From Inonotus obliquus (Eukaryota > Basidiomycota > Agaricomycetes > Hymenochaetales > Hymenochaetaceae), in the NCBI GenBank assembly GCA_032164295.1, contig JAJHTX010000010.1, positions 868,001 through 932,000 on the forward strand: a stretch of 64,000 bases of DNA, in the 5' to 3' direction. Shown here in pieces: positions 35,621 to 47,894 of the stretch (position 1 is the first letter of the stretch; every line of letters begins with the position of its first letter). Made by a program: the position numbers and the translations under genes. Below the pieces are notes generated by a model. It ran no database searches. It saw only the letters and a program-made list of their open reading frames with translations, and had not been told where the DNA came from.

Positions 35621-38600
35621 TCAAGCTGGCGAAACGACGATCGTGAAGCGTTTCTCGGGAGTGATTGCATTCCGAGAAGCTCCGTTTCCTTCTCCCGATA
35701 CTTCTGAACCCTCTGATATATCTGAAAAAACATACCCACCATCCGATCCTCTCCTATCCCACCTCACATCTATGACTTGAATCTCATCACCAGCAGGTGT
35801 CCCTTCCGCTTGCTGAACTGTCACGGCACCACCCATCCCATTATCCGAACTCGAACTTTCGGCAGTTCTACGTCTATCAGTTAATTTTATTTTGGGGAGA
35901 GGTACGGAAGGTCCAGATTCGAGTGGAATAAGTTGCCATATGATTTTTTCTTCTGCACCTGGTATTAGTGTGGGTAGTTTACCATTTCGAATACCGGCGG
36001 CTACGAAACTATCGGTTGGCTCGAGTTCTAAGGATATCATAGGACATGCTGAACGTGTCGGATGTCGATTTCTAATGGTGAGTTCGAGAATGAACGGTTG
36101 GTGTAAGTGCACGAGGGGAGGCGCGTGGAGAAGCGCGACCAGTCCGTCTGATGGAGGCTTCAATGTGGGAAGAGACAATTGAGTCGATGACAATAGTCCT
36201 GGATTGCCGTTTTCGGATAATCTGATTATAGATGGATGAGAACCAAGATGGGCGGCAGAGAGTCGAAGAGAACTGACCTTCGCCATTCTAGGCAAAATCT
36301 TCCTGGTCGGCTCAGAAGAGCGTCGGGATCTTCAAAGAAGTCGTCAGGTGGTGCGAGGCTCAGTTCACAGACGATGGCAAATTGATCGCCAGGAAAAAAT
36401 TCTAAAGGTACATGAGAAGCGCCGCTTGGTGGATAGATACAACAGGGGCATACCTTCAGGAAACTCGTCACTATCCAAGGAACAATGCACGACTTTAGTG
36501 TGTAGACTCTCCTATAATCGGATTAGCGAAGCGGACCTGATGAACGTGCAAAATTTCGCACCTCAGCCTCAAGTTTAATTTTCTCGATAATCACATTACT
36601 CGCACCACTACACTCAGCACACTCAAACGTTGCAGTCACGAATGCACGTCCACCATCACCATCATCCCAATATTCCGATTCAAACGTCGACAAGTTAGCG
36701 GGACCCGGTCCTAACGAGGAACGACGACCATATGAAACATCATGCGTAACAATAAATGGGGCAACAGCAGGAACGACTAGCGTCTGTAAAACTTCACAAG
36801 TCTCCACTTGTTGCGCCGATACATCGGTATCCGGATCTGATATTGGTGCTGGTGCTGCTGTCCGTGATTGGACAGAAACATCTACCATGCGCTCCCCAGC
36901 TCTCCCTGAGCTTACTAGATAGAGTGTCTTGCATGCTGTTGTTCCTGGATGCAAGGTTCCGAAAGAGACGCCTTTGATTAGTCCCGAAGATTGTTCATCT
37001 TCAATGGCAATGTAGTTTTCTAAAGCTCCAGTTTTCAGTGGACGTTCAGTCGAGCAAGGGACAGTGCTACATACCACAATCATCGTCTCCGGGTTGAAGA
37101 AGGACGTCCAACGTAAACTCTAGCTCCTTGTCATCGTTGTTCGTCATGTCAATGCTGATCGGATATCGCTCGTCAAGGTATGCCGGGGCCCGATGGGATA
37201 AGGTAACATCGACTTGGTGAGGCCGATGTTTGACACTAAGGAGTTGATGCCTCACTACCAATAAGCCGGAAAGAAAATGAATGTCACTTACACAACAGAT
37301 GAGTAGTTCGCTCGTCGGAGTGAGACAAACGAAGGATCCTGTCCGACGCTTGAGGTTAGCCACTTCGGGATGGCGGATGGTGCGTCACGGCGGTGACCGA
37401 GGGTAAATGGTACTTCAATAGTCCAGTTACCCTCCGTGATGCATACTTCAGCTTTTGTGAACTTTGTTGCAAGCACCACATCAGTCATGCCAGGTCAAGT
37501 TTTTTAGAACGAAAGATGGGACAGTACCTTGACCTCCTGCGGAACTTCTGAGGACAACGTACCGGACAGCACGATCCTGCTACCGCTCCGGAAGTCCAAG
37601 CTCGACTGCACAGTCTTCCCATCAACGTCTGGCAGCGCCAGATGTCCCACATCGACATGCTCAATCAACTCAGAGTCACGTTCCGCGTGGTCGTTGCACG
37701 TTACACTGATGAAAGGTCGACCATCCGAAGAATAAACTCGAAGCACGTTTACTGGAAGCCCAAAGAGGACCACATTGGTCGGAATGGCCAAGATGATCTG
37801 GAACGCTACCGTCTCGCCAAGCTTGATTTCTGGGGACCAGAAAATAACGGAACAATCAACTAGAAGACAGAGTTGATAAGCTCAGAGAAGCTTCGCGGGT
37901 GGCTCACCCCGAGAGAAGACAACTACGCACATAATGGTTCATTTTCTGTCAAATCGACAATAAGTGGCTCGTTGGACGACGGTACGGTGCTCTTCAGAAT
38001 AGCGTTCAAGTCTTCCGCGACAGTATCTTCATCATCTCCGGCTCCGATTTCACGAGCTATAAACAAGATCATGAACTCGCTCGCCATAATGAAATGGATG
38101 AACGGGACGAACTGTGACCTCTAGCGATCAGTTCCACCAAAAGCCGCAAGCTCATTTCCACATCCCCGAGCTTCTGAGCGCACGCGTGCCATGTCGACAA
38201 TAAAGGCCGTAGCAAAGCACCCCACTTCTCTCGAGTATATGTCCGGGATATGCGCTCGAAGAACCTATAGATTTCGCGATTCAAGGACCGTTATACGATG
38301 GGAAGAGCACGTGGAGGCGTACCTAACGGCCATCTCGTATTTCCCTGACTCAAAGTATGTTTGCGCAATGCGGTAGGCAATCCATATTGTAAAGCGACCT
38401 TGCATCTGACTCTGCGCATTTGTTCCCGTAGTGCTATATTTCTTAAAGACTTCATAGGCTTTCGTGTAAAGCTATCAGAGGGATAAGCGGTGTCAGGACT
38501 CATGGTCAAACAGACAAGTCTATAGGATACTTACTTCGAGTATACTGGCTAGATGATCGATTTTCTTCTCGTTCTGGAACCCAGGGACCTGAGATGGGAT

Positions 38601-40476
38601 TTGAGAAGATACCTGCCGCAATATAATTACGATTTAGTTATATTATGAATGGTAGCTACACAAGACGACTCACCTCTTCATCAAGCATCCGTAGGAAGCG
38701 GAGACGTCGCCTTTCTGTACATTCCGCAGCGAGATAATAGTAAAATCCAGGATGCATCAACGCTGTGCTCGGGTTGATACCGAGAGCGGGTAGGGCTTCC
38801 AGTTCAAGCTGGGACTGTCCCGGTGCGGGCGATGACACATTACTGGTTGGCGTGTGAGTGGGAATAGGTAGACCAAAGTGTGTACCTTGTTCGAGAAGCT
38901 CGGCGAGTACTCGATATCTGCATCGCGCTCTGGGTGAAAAGACTATGATAGGTTTCAAGCAGAGTGGCTTACTGTCGTGCGATCCAACTCCAATACTCGT
39001 AGGTATCATCACCGATACCCCATACACGGGGAAAATCAGAGAAACGTCTCACGTGCGTGTTGAACTGCGAGAGTGCTAGTGAATGTTCTGCATTGTAAAG
39101 GAAAAGTTTGCAGATCTGTGCAAAGACAATGAGTGAGCCGGTGCGCTCGGAAGATCCCCGCAAAGCTTACTTTGATATTGATCGAGTCAGCAAGGACTTT
39201 TGCTTCCGCCCAACGCTTGGTACGAGGAACAAGAATAGTGGGAGATCCAAACATGCCCATCAAGTTCGAATATGCGTCCTGATAGTGTCTTGAGATCAGT
39301 TAGCATAGAATCGGTAATCAGTAATGAGAATATCTCCTACTTCAGGGCAACCTCCTCTTCACCACGAAATTCCGCGAAACATGCCATCTTATATTCATAC
39401 CGAACTGTCCAACCCTCTGGCCGAAGCGGTAGTGAGCGAGCGGAAGGAGCGATACCATGAGGATAAGGATTCGAAGAGGACGCTTGTGAATGTCGGTTAC
39501 GTTTCCTTCGTACTCTTTTAGAGTGCGAAGTATAATATTCGATGGCAGGATCGAAAAGTGCCTGCTGTATACTGAGTGGAAACATGATAAGTATAGTATT
39601 GACATGGGAAAGAACTAAGAAGTTCGAACCTCTTAATAAAATCGTTCAGCTCTGCGGGAGAGACGGGACTGAGAACGAACAGCGCCGCACGTGAGTCAAG
39701 ACCACTCGTTCGGCGAATATACGTTAATCGACCATCAAGGGAAGGATCATCAAGCATCCGACGACTCGCAAGTAACACAACAGTCAGCTTCAATCCGCGT
39801 TCGTTAGTAATCTTCTTTCGTTCGGCAATCTCTCTTGCAAGTTCCGTATCATGTTTTCGATCCTCCTTCTCTCGTTCTTCCCTTTCCTTTACAACTTCTG
39901 GTCCATCGGGTTCTAGAGGCGAGCGAGGCGGAGCAGGGGGTAAGGGATTTTCAAAGAGTCGAAGGAATAGAACGAATACGGATGGGATGAGCGTTGTGTG
40001 CTTTCGTACCCAAATGGGCGCGATTAAACCGTCAGGATGAAGAGGTGATGATGGATGGAGGGGAGATAATGGTGAATGAGGTGGTTGAGAGGATGTTGGG
40101 TCCGGAATCTTTTTAGGGGGGAATTGAACTGCCTTCACCATCATTAGACCAGCATATCATTATACCCAGACAAAATACTCACCTTCTCTACGAACACAGC
40201 CTGGAACGTCTTACTCTTCCTCGACTGCTCCGGTATCCAAATCGCTGGCTTTCGCTGAGCACTAAGTGCCTCACGCAATCGATGCACCAGAGTTACAAAC
40301 GGGTCCGATGAAGCCGCTCTCCTCGGCGTCGGTGCTTCAAGTGGAGATGATGCCTGCTCTGCGCTTGGCACCTGTTCTGCTCTCAATTCTGGATTGGTGG
40401 ATTTGAAGGTTTCCAGACCAGCAACGAACATAACAGGCGCGAGCTGCACAAGCAGTTCTGCTGGATACGAGTTCAT
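35621..40476 (-). CDS. TRAPPC11: TRAPP complex subunit 11 (Foie gras/Gryzun protein)
   Basis: Large multi-exon gene for a membrane-trafficking tether subunit acting at the ER-Golgi. It starts MNSYPAELLVQLAPVMFV at 40476. Next exons carry PIWVRKHTTLIPSVFVLFLR, ASRRMLDDPSLDGRLTYIRR and SGLDSRAALFVLSPVSP. Then come PEGWTVRYEYKMACFAEFRG, VPRTKRWAEAKVLADSINIK and INPSTALMHPGFYYYLAAE (the Foie gras region). The C-terminal half carries beta-rich Gryzun-type segments such as FFPGDQFAIVCELSLAP, YPISIDMTNNDDKELEFTL and FILELTIRNRHPT, ending IVVSPA. Introns are short. I see no disabling change, though not every splice junction was resolved. It is a single-copy housekeeping gene and marks the edge of the accessory block. 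Confidence 0.85.
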
Positions 40477-40915
40477 GTTGGTATCGCCGTCTCTGGGAGG
40501 AAGTCTCAGTTCATCACTTGTTCGTGGAAGTATTCATTGCCTGTAAGCTGTTAAGTCGCTTGCAATTCAAACTTGAATGCGACAACTTTCCGACAAGTCC
40601 AGATACTGTATGTCACATGATCCAGTGGCGATCGTGTCGATCTGTCGATCCCAAATGTCTACTCCTGACAATCTTGGCTGGTGCAGGGCTTTTCACTTTC
40701 ACATTTTTCAGCCTAAGTGAGTGATGGATCCTGGCTTTTTCATGCCCGCTAGCATCTTTATTCCACGACGGGCAGCGTGATAGCGAGGCCTATTGATAAA
40801 TCAAGTCGCGTACACCCAATTAGGCTGGATCTTTCGAGAAAAGGATGAAACTAAACCCATACTGTATATCCGTCACTCTACACGCTTACAATCTCTACTC
40901 TAAACGGTGCAGTTA
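40477..40915. other. Intergenic upstream of TRAPPC11
   Basis: No gene recognised. It ends at the TA dinucleotide that forms the left target site of the mariner-like MITE. The CAGTTA just before the element is half of the target duplication of the neighbouring 832-bp element. Confidence 0.4.
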
Positions 40916-41378
40916 CAGCTAGTTCAGTAAATCATGTCACTCTGCAATTTTTTCGCGCACACCAGTGCAGGGTCCTGCCTTTTTGGGTAGACCCGTGTCC
41001 TCCTCTCTGCCCCGACCTCTTTCTCTGCACTCCATCACAACTGATTGTGGACAGGAAGCAAACGGAAGAGCATGACATTCCTCAACACAGAATTGTGCAG
41101 AATTATGGCACTACCGATGAATAATACAACAAAGTTGAACATCCTCATGTTATACGTTACCGATGTGACGCAACAAGCTGCTGTTACATGTCACGGCTTC
41201 TATCGAAAGTCGGTCACAGACCTTTTACCCAATTTGGTGCAGCCGATCACTCACTTATCCTCATTTGTACTCATTTGTAAGAGATCACCATAGAGATCAG
41301 GGGCTTCCCCATTTGGGTGGACCCTGCACTGGTGTGCACGAAAAAATTGCAGAGTGACATGATTTACTGAACTAGCTG
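40916..41378. mobile_element. 463-bp mariner-like MITE with long terminal inverted repeats and TA target duplication
   Basis: The left end (CAGCTAGTTCAGTAAATC…) and right end are inverted repeats for about 65 bases with few mismatches. TA flanks both sides (40914-40915 and 41379-41380). There is no transposase frame. A TA target site and CAG termini fit a non-autonomous Tc1/mariner-type element. It is inserted inside the left target duplication of the adjacent 832-bp element. Confidence 0.8.
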
Positions 41379-41381
41379 TAT

Positions 41382-42213
41382 TGGTACCTGGCACGGCCTA
41401 TGTAATTTCCGTGACATTCCCACGGTCCCTTCCATGGCAAAGCGGCGATCGACACGGATTCACCTGTTCCACTTTTTGTTTTGAGATTCGAGGGCCCGTC
41501 CTCCCTTCCACAACTTTACAAAAAATCTGAAAAAATGTCCAAAAATTATTTTTCGACACTCTGAACAAGGTGGTAAGAAAAATTACAAAAACTGTCCAAC
41601 AGATTCCAAGATACGGCGATTTTTGACACATATATAAATAACTATGACACTTCTTAAGAATTTTTTTTTAAAAAAATCTTTATTTTTCGTTAAGATTTAT
41701 ATATCTGAAAGAAATATGACAAGAAAGCCTGAATTCATTGAGCTAGGAAGCATATATGCTGCTGTGTCTACTGTATATGCTAATCTCTCCACCAGTATGT
41801 CGATTTTTTTTGCATATAGTTGACAGAACCACCCTAATACACACATACATCATGTCCAAGCAGTTTTAAAGGAGTTTTATAAGTGTTTTCAGAGGAAGAT
41901 ATGGTCGTGCAAAAAAGCCAAAATAAGATCACGTGACACATAAGTGAAAACAGTTATGTATATTCTGCCTGAATATCACCTACAATTGATTCGGATTTGG
42001 TATATTTCACATCAGATAGTTATTCCAAGCCTTTTCATGTTGAAAGGAAGGGACAAATAACTCAAATTCTGTGGAACTACATATTCAAGGGATTTAGTGG
42101 GGGACCGGAAAGTGGGACATGAAGATCGACACGAGTTACTATAAATGGAAAGTATTTAAAACTCCGCCCGGGAAAAAGTGGCACGGATTTTTTATAGGCC
42201 GTGCCAGGCACCA
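41382..42213. mobile_element. 832-bp MITE, copy A (7-bp target duplication)
   Basis: The termini are TGGTACCTGGCACGGCCTAT at the left and its near-perfect reverse complement at the right. The 7-bp duplication CAGTTAT lies directly after the right end (42214-42220). It also lies before the left end once the mariner-like MITE is removed (40910-40915 plus 41381). The interior is A/T-rich and non-coding. It is exactly the same length as copy B at 47895-48726, with similar terminal regions and a diverged middle. Confidence 0.8.
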
Positions 42214-42509
42214 CAGTTATGATGAAATGACAAACAAATGTGTATTTGATATAATATAAAATTGGCCTATAGCCTACAAATTCCCAGGACAAAGCAACTG
42301 GACCGCCAAAGTAAGAAGAGACAACATAACCGGGATGTCCACATGTTGTGCTAGAAAGCCGCATAGTCGCGTCTCGGCGAGCAGAAACTCAAACCGATTG
42401 ACGCGTGTAAAAGAATAGGGAAGGACAGAGAGCTGCCCCGAAGATTAAACAAAGATCGCAGGCATCAGGAAAACGTCACAGCCAAAGCTGCGCATACAAA
42501 AACCTGAGC
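42214..42509. other. Region downstream of the retrotransposon ORF
   Basis: The 3' flank of the non-LTR element on the minus strand, probably its 3' UTR. I see no clear poly(A) tail or target duplication. Confidence 0.35.
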
Positions 42510-44907
42510 CTATGGGGGTTTGAATAAATGGATGAGCGCCTCCTTGGACGATAAAATATTGTTAAACTGGTGAAACCAGTTGAGCAAAAAGGCGCGCGGA
42601 AACGCCTGTCTCCCACGAGGGCACTGCAGGAGGCGGTGTCGGATGGTATCTAGTTCCCCACACGTTGCACAGTCGGGAGGGTTATCGTTGTTCATGCGGT
42701 TGAGGAATTCCCCAACGGAAGCCACTCCTGCTAGCAATCGGAGCGCTGTAGTTTCGCCAACACGGGAGATGTTGGCATGAGTTATGTGTACCGGAGAAAA
42801 ACCGACTTTACGAAGGAGCTCCCTCTGTGCAGGAGTCTCTATAGTGTGGTGTGTGTGAGCGCCATTCGCGACCAGGAGTTCCTTCCACGCCTGGAGCATA
42901 GCCGCTCTCGCAGATATCCTAAGTCCCTCCACCGTAGCGGCTGGGAACAAGAGGTATTCGTCACCCTCTAGCGGAGGTTTGACCGGGTACAGTCTGGCTG
43001 GCCACGGTCTAAAATAAAAGAAAACGTTAGTTTGGGCAAGCGCCGCAACTATCTGTTCAATGATCGCAAGGGATGAGGGGGTTGGGGAGATCAAGTCCGT
43101 GCGAAATTCTATAGGAATGAACACCGGAACCTCAATATGAAAACCAAAGTCAATGAAAGGATGGACCAAATGTCCATAAAGAAATTTAACCAATGAAACC
43201 AGAATAAGACAAAACTGGTCCATGTCCTCCGTTGCCTCGTACGCAACTTGTTTCTCCATCATCTCCTGGCCTACTACTGTCCATATCTCTGCCCTTCTCG
43301 GCTGGGTAGAAGCATAAATCCACACCTGAGGTGGAAGTCCCTGGGGAGCCAAAGCGGCTACTCTTGCAGTCATCCGCTGCCAAACCGCGCGATATTCCGA
43401 TCTCGGAAAAGGCAGTATCGGAACCATGGGCTGCGGTACGATTCCACGCATGTATGCATCTGGGATCAGAGGTGATCCTAAGCGGTGTGCGTCTATTGCT
43501 GCGTTCTGCGTTTCCGCTATGTATGCGATGCTGAGCATGAGCGGGGGAACTCCTGCCAACACTTCCATGATGTCCATGTGTGTACAAGAAAGCCATGAGC
43601 CCAGGTCGCGTAGCGCCCTTTGATGAATTCCGTCAAACTCAATGGCGAGTCTGGGTTGCTGTGTCATCCAGATGGGAGCCCCCCATGCCAAGACTGGGAG
43701 GAGGATGTTCTGGTAATATCTGCACATCGCCTTAAGGCGAAGCCCTGTAGCGCGACGCGTTAACCAGCGAAGTGCGTTCCACGTATGTCTCGCAGCATTC
43801 AGTCGTGACAGGACGTGCGGCCGAAAGCCACGGTAATCCGTCATCTCGATGCCCAGCCATTTAATGACTGGCTTAGCCCATTCGACTCTGTCATTACTGA
43901 GGTTGATCGAGGCCGAGGCTGTCTGCCTTCCGCCCGCGCGCTGTCGGCTCCTTCCCAGTGCGACGCCCTGTATAGATGCTTGATCGATCTTGAGTCCAAT
44001 GCAGCTAAGCGCATCATTCACCTGCTGCATGCCGCCCTGAGTCTCCCTAGCCACCGCATATGCGTTGTTGCCTTTAGTGAGTAGGAGCCCGTCGTCCATG
44101 TAAAACATGAGAGAACGGTTTGCTAAGTGTCGTATTGCTGTGTTGGCAGCGATGTTCACCAGAACCGGCGACATGGGCGATCCTTGGAGAACCCCTACGT
44201 TCGGTTTCCGCATCTATTGTGATCGCTGCCCATTGAACAAGAAGGCGATCATGCGCTGCTTCATGAACTGCATGATAGTGTTGTTGAGAGACTTCGGGGT
44301 TCCCAGGAGGTCTAATCCATTCCTCAGGTGGGCCAGTTCTATGAAGTCAAAAAACCCTTGAATATCAAAGCCAACCACCGTGTAATGCGCTTCCAAGTCC
44401 CCTATCTGGGCCATAAGAGCATGCCAGGCCGTCATGACCGATGTGCCACGTCTGCCCCCGTATTGCCGATGGTCAAATGCAGGGTGACGGTACACCAGTG
44501 CTTGTAGCCGTTCCGCGACTATGCGTTCGAAGAGCTTCGCAAGGACTTTCTCCACACATATTGGTCTGTACGCCCTTGGGGAATCCAAGGGATAAGGTTT
44601 GGGTTTGCGTACCATTGCTACTATGGAACGCTTGAACTCTGATGGGTAAGTTTCAAACCGCACCATTGCATTGAACATGCTCGTGAAGCATCCTACATGT
44701 CGTCGAACCGCTGGGCTTATCACATGGAATGTCATGCCCGATGGACCTGGGGCACTGTTAGGCGGCATTCTCTTAAGCGCCAACAGCACCTCGCTTTCTG
44801 AGAAGGATCGCTGTTACTCCTGAGACATGAGGTGTTCCTCCTCGTTCTCCACTATATCCCGCGCAGGGAAGTAGTGTTGTCTAAACGCCTCTGCAATTTC
44901 AACGTGT
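42510..44907 (-). pseudogene. Non-LTR (LINE-type) retrotransposon, reverse-transcriptase part, inactivated
   Basis: One frame runs from 44907 down to 42510. Reverse-transcriptase motifs in order are SAPGPSGMTF, AYRPICVEKVLAKLFERI, QYGGRRGTSV, the catalytic VVGFDIQGFFDF, VLQGSPMSPVLVNI, the catalytic LMFYMDDGLLL, and the thumb-like IKWLGI. A C-terminal zinc knuckle, C-x2-C…H-x4-C (CATCGELDTIRHRLLQC), follows. Two in-frame stops interrupt it: TAA at about 44817-44819 (before QRSFSESEV) and TAG at 44214-44216 (between …NGQRSQ and MRKPNV). A 1.7-kb insertion at 44908 breaks the 5' side. The clade is uncertain; the layout fits fungal jockey/Tad-like elements. Confidence 0.88.
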
Positions 44908-46611
44908 CGGTAAAGAGTAATACCGGAGGCTACGATCGATATGGGCTTAATTCTGCGATTCTACCGCTTCTTCCAATTAACAATACTTCTGCGATTCTAC
45001 CGCTTCTTACTTCTCTTCGGACCACGGTACTTCTGCCGTCCTATCTACGCCTGCGGTTCCAACAAAGTACGAGGCTTCTGCGATTCGACAAGGCTAAGAA
45101 CGATTGAGAACTGGTCCACTTCTGCGCCAATACCGAATCACCAATCCCTACGCCCGTCTTCCATCACAGTACCGAACCACCAGACTTCGATACCGATGAT
45201 ACCGATACCGTACCGTCCACCCATCCTGATACCGACGATTAATAGTCCACGTCTAGTCGATACTACGCCCTCGACAGCCCATACCAGAGAAAAAGGCTCA
45301 CAAAGCTGCAATCGGTCTGTCATACGTTGCTGCGAAGAGTTGGATCATGATCGAAGCTCCAAGTCCGACGGTATGCCCTTCCGAACCGCCAAGCACCGAT
45401 ACCGACGATACCGGTGTTGATACCGATGGTCCGCTCCGGTACCGGAGTTCGTAACGTGTGCTAGGACGAGACCACGCCCTCGGAGATCTACGTCGAGAGG
45501 AAGGTTGGGAAATGAATCAAGTCCGCTGTACGCTGCTTCGATCTCGGAGAAGGCCATCGATCCGACTCGGAGGGGAAGCCAAGCAATGCCCAGTCGAGTC
45601 AGGCGACGCGTACCGGTCGATATCGAGGGGCTAGAGCGATGCTCAGGGACGATCCCAGGGTACTGATTGGTACCGAACGGTAGAGTACCCCATTGCCAAG
45701 GTTGGGTTGTACCGACACGTCAACATCGGAGCACGCCGTCCGATCGATCGGTAGACGCCCAGACTGACGCCGCACGGATCATGATACCAGAACAAAGGTA
45801 AATCAGGATGACGTGCTTCTTCTACGACAGGGACATCGCCAGGAGCGCCCATGCGGTAGCTTGAGACACGTCCTTAATTTAGCGCTGGTCGACGTCGGTA
45901 TCGCCGCCCTACCTCGGTATCACTCGTCGTGAGTTTTCATTGGGTTCTTGTCTCGTCCCACCCTATTCTTAGCTACCCCCTGATAAAACTTCTTATTCAT
46001 TCATCGTCTTATGTTTCCCCTGATTGTAATTTTACATTCAATTCGACTTTATGTTCCATTTCTTGTACCGGATTACGGTACGATTCGACTTGTAAAAACC
46101 CCCCATTTGGTATCTTGAATGGCTACGGTATTATGGTATTTATAGCCTGCGTGTTCTACTGTAGCAAACCAGCTAATCTGAGAGGAACTTCCAGAGTGAA
46201 GGTCCGGGTTTTGCTCATCTCGTTCAAGTCCCCGTTCGCTCGTCTCGTCTCGTAGTCACCGGTATCGATACCGGTAGTCGTCGTTCTCGTCTTCGTCGCC
46301 CTCGTCTCTCGTCTCACGACCAGTCCCATCAGAATTACCTCCTCAGCTCGCCTCCTCTACTGCTTCGTTCTCTCTACCGTAATACCGGACACCAGACGAC
46401 TCGGTATCGACGGATCTGTCTCGGTATTGATCGCTTCCTGATACCTCTCCCCTTGAGCGGTCACCTATAGTCTCCTGTACTCATCAATCCAGCCAGGCCC
46501 TACTATTCTCTCTTGACGACTTGTCTGTGACTGTACGACTTAGTACCGCCACGTACCGGCTCTCCCAACGCATCTAAATCGTACCCCCCTAGTCCGGTAT
46601 TTCTGATACCG
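44908..46611. mobile_element. 1.7-kb insertion of unknown class, ATACCG-rich, with short imperfect inverted ends
   Basis: The ends are similar inverted: CGGTAAAGAGTAATACCGGA at the left, and CGGTATCAGAAATACCGGA when the right end is read on the other strand. The interior repeats GATACCG/GTACCG words on both strands (for example 45190-45222, 45400-45430, 46261-46278, 46595-46612). I recognise no protein. Removing exactly this interval joins the retrotransposon frame as …ENAA|HVEIAEAF…. No target duplication is evident. It may be a non-autonomous element or an array-like insert; the class is unknown. Confidence 0.55.
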
Positions 46612-46777
46612 GCCGCGTTCTCGCACATTCATCGAACTGCACGGAAAGGAGACGTTAGTGTGGGGATGTTGACCTGTCGTCTTGGCAGTCCGCTCTTGTG
46701 GAACTTCCATGGCATGGTGTTGCCCGCCTCATCCCGACGTGTATGATACCACTCCCACCTCCGATTGCGGATCCAGT
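46612..46777 (-). pseudogene. Non-LTR retrotransposon, linker fragment
   Basis: This continues the retrotransposon frame between two insertions. On the minus strand it reads on from LLYW across the hAT-like MITE as IRNRRWEWYHTRRDEAG…, then PFRAVR, a TGA stop, and CENAA. The end at 46612 is the junction with the ATACCG-rich insert. The single stop matches the decayed state of the other fragments. Confidence 0.65.
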
Positions 46778-47434
46778 TAGGGCTCCGCAGCGTATCTTAT
46801 AAGATACGCACAGATATTTTCAGTCGCATCCGCATCCGGGCGGATATGTACGCCCGGATATTTCATGGCTGCTATCAGATCCGGTTCCGCGCGTATCTTA
46901 TAAGGCGTATCCGGCATATCCGCGACCAAGGTTGATAGTATACTTACAGAGCAAAAAAATGGCCCAGGACCTTCCAACGTGCGTATAATGAAGTGCCGTC
47001 GGTACTTTTGGGACAATACAATGTCAACGAATGGTCAACATGGTGATTGGTGAAGGTCCAAATGTGTAATCTCGCCGTCACCCAACCTGATTCTTGGCAG
47101 TAATGTCTGACTAATCATTTCTTAGGGTTCGGTTACTTGATACGGCACGGAAACCTGTGAAAGGAACGCAAACCCTGGCTTACGAAAGGTTGTTTTGGCT
47201 TTGGAGGGACATTCGACTAATCAAATTTCACGTATTTTCATCATTAATTTGACATCCTTGAGCCCCCCAGGGTAGATGCCGTATAAGCGCGGATACGGCG
47301 GATTTCCGATGTCATATCCGGTTCCGCGCGTATATATCCGCCCGGATATTTGCCCTCCAAAACTCATCCGCATCCGGGCGGATAGCGGATCCGGCGTATC
47401 TTATCCGGGATATCCGATCCGCTGCAGAGCCCTA
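46778..47434. mobile_element. hAT-like MITE, 657 bp, 8-bp target duplication
   Basis: The terminal inverted repeats start TAGGGCTCYGCAGCG. The 8-bp duplication GATCCAGT is exact on both sides (46770-46777 and 47435-47442). An 8-bp duplication and TAGGG termini are typical of the hAT superfamily. The interior contains repeated GCGGATA/TATCCG words (46800-46900 and 47290-47420) and no transposase. It interrupts the retrotransposon open frame. Confidence 0.82.
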
Positions 47435-47894
47435 GATCCAGTAGAGTAGGTCCGGCACACCTTCTTCAACCCTCCGATCGCATTCCTCATCCCACCACCG
47501 TTCCTTGCACTGGGAAACCGTCTCATACGTAAGGCAGCTTGTAGCCTTCATTGCGCTTGAGAAAAGCTGAGTAAACCATGCGAGCACGGCCTGTCCGCTC
47601 GTCGGTTGGCTATCCCAGAACCCCGGGGGAACCGCATATTCCAATTCAGCTGCCCAAAGTTCAGCCTTGTCATTCGGAATGCCCATTCGCTCGAGGCTGG
47701 CGCGATTGCTCCAGTTAGACAGGTCCGCCGTGATGATGCAATGGTGGCCTTTCTTCCTAATGTGAGGGTGGATTTTCCACGTTTGGCGTAGATCTGGCAG
47801 CGACGCCGGAGTGAAAAGAATAGCATCCGGGTGAGTGCCCGACCCAGGCCGTTCTCCGTGACACGTGACTGCATCCGGATCATCCGCGTATGTA
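47435..47894 (-). pseudogene. Non-LTR retrotransposon, endonuclease C-terminal fragment
   Basis: On the minus strand the frame reads YADDPDAVTCHGERPGSGTHPDAILF, then KKGHHCIITADLSN, which matches the last part of an APE-type endonuclease (the G-S-x-PDAI and S/G-H-H-x2-I region). A linker with RWWDEECDRRVEEG ends at the hAT-like MITE. Its 5' side is cut by the 832-bp MITE copy B. When that is removed the frame continues a few codons into 48727-48745 (NHPAFTY). No upstream endonuclease catalytic motifs are found beyond that, so the element is 5' truncated. Confidence 0.7.

Noticed and set aside
41045..41293. Open frame inside the mariner-like MITE
   Set aside because: It is only 82 residues long, with no DDE-transposase motifs. 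The element is too short to encode one.
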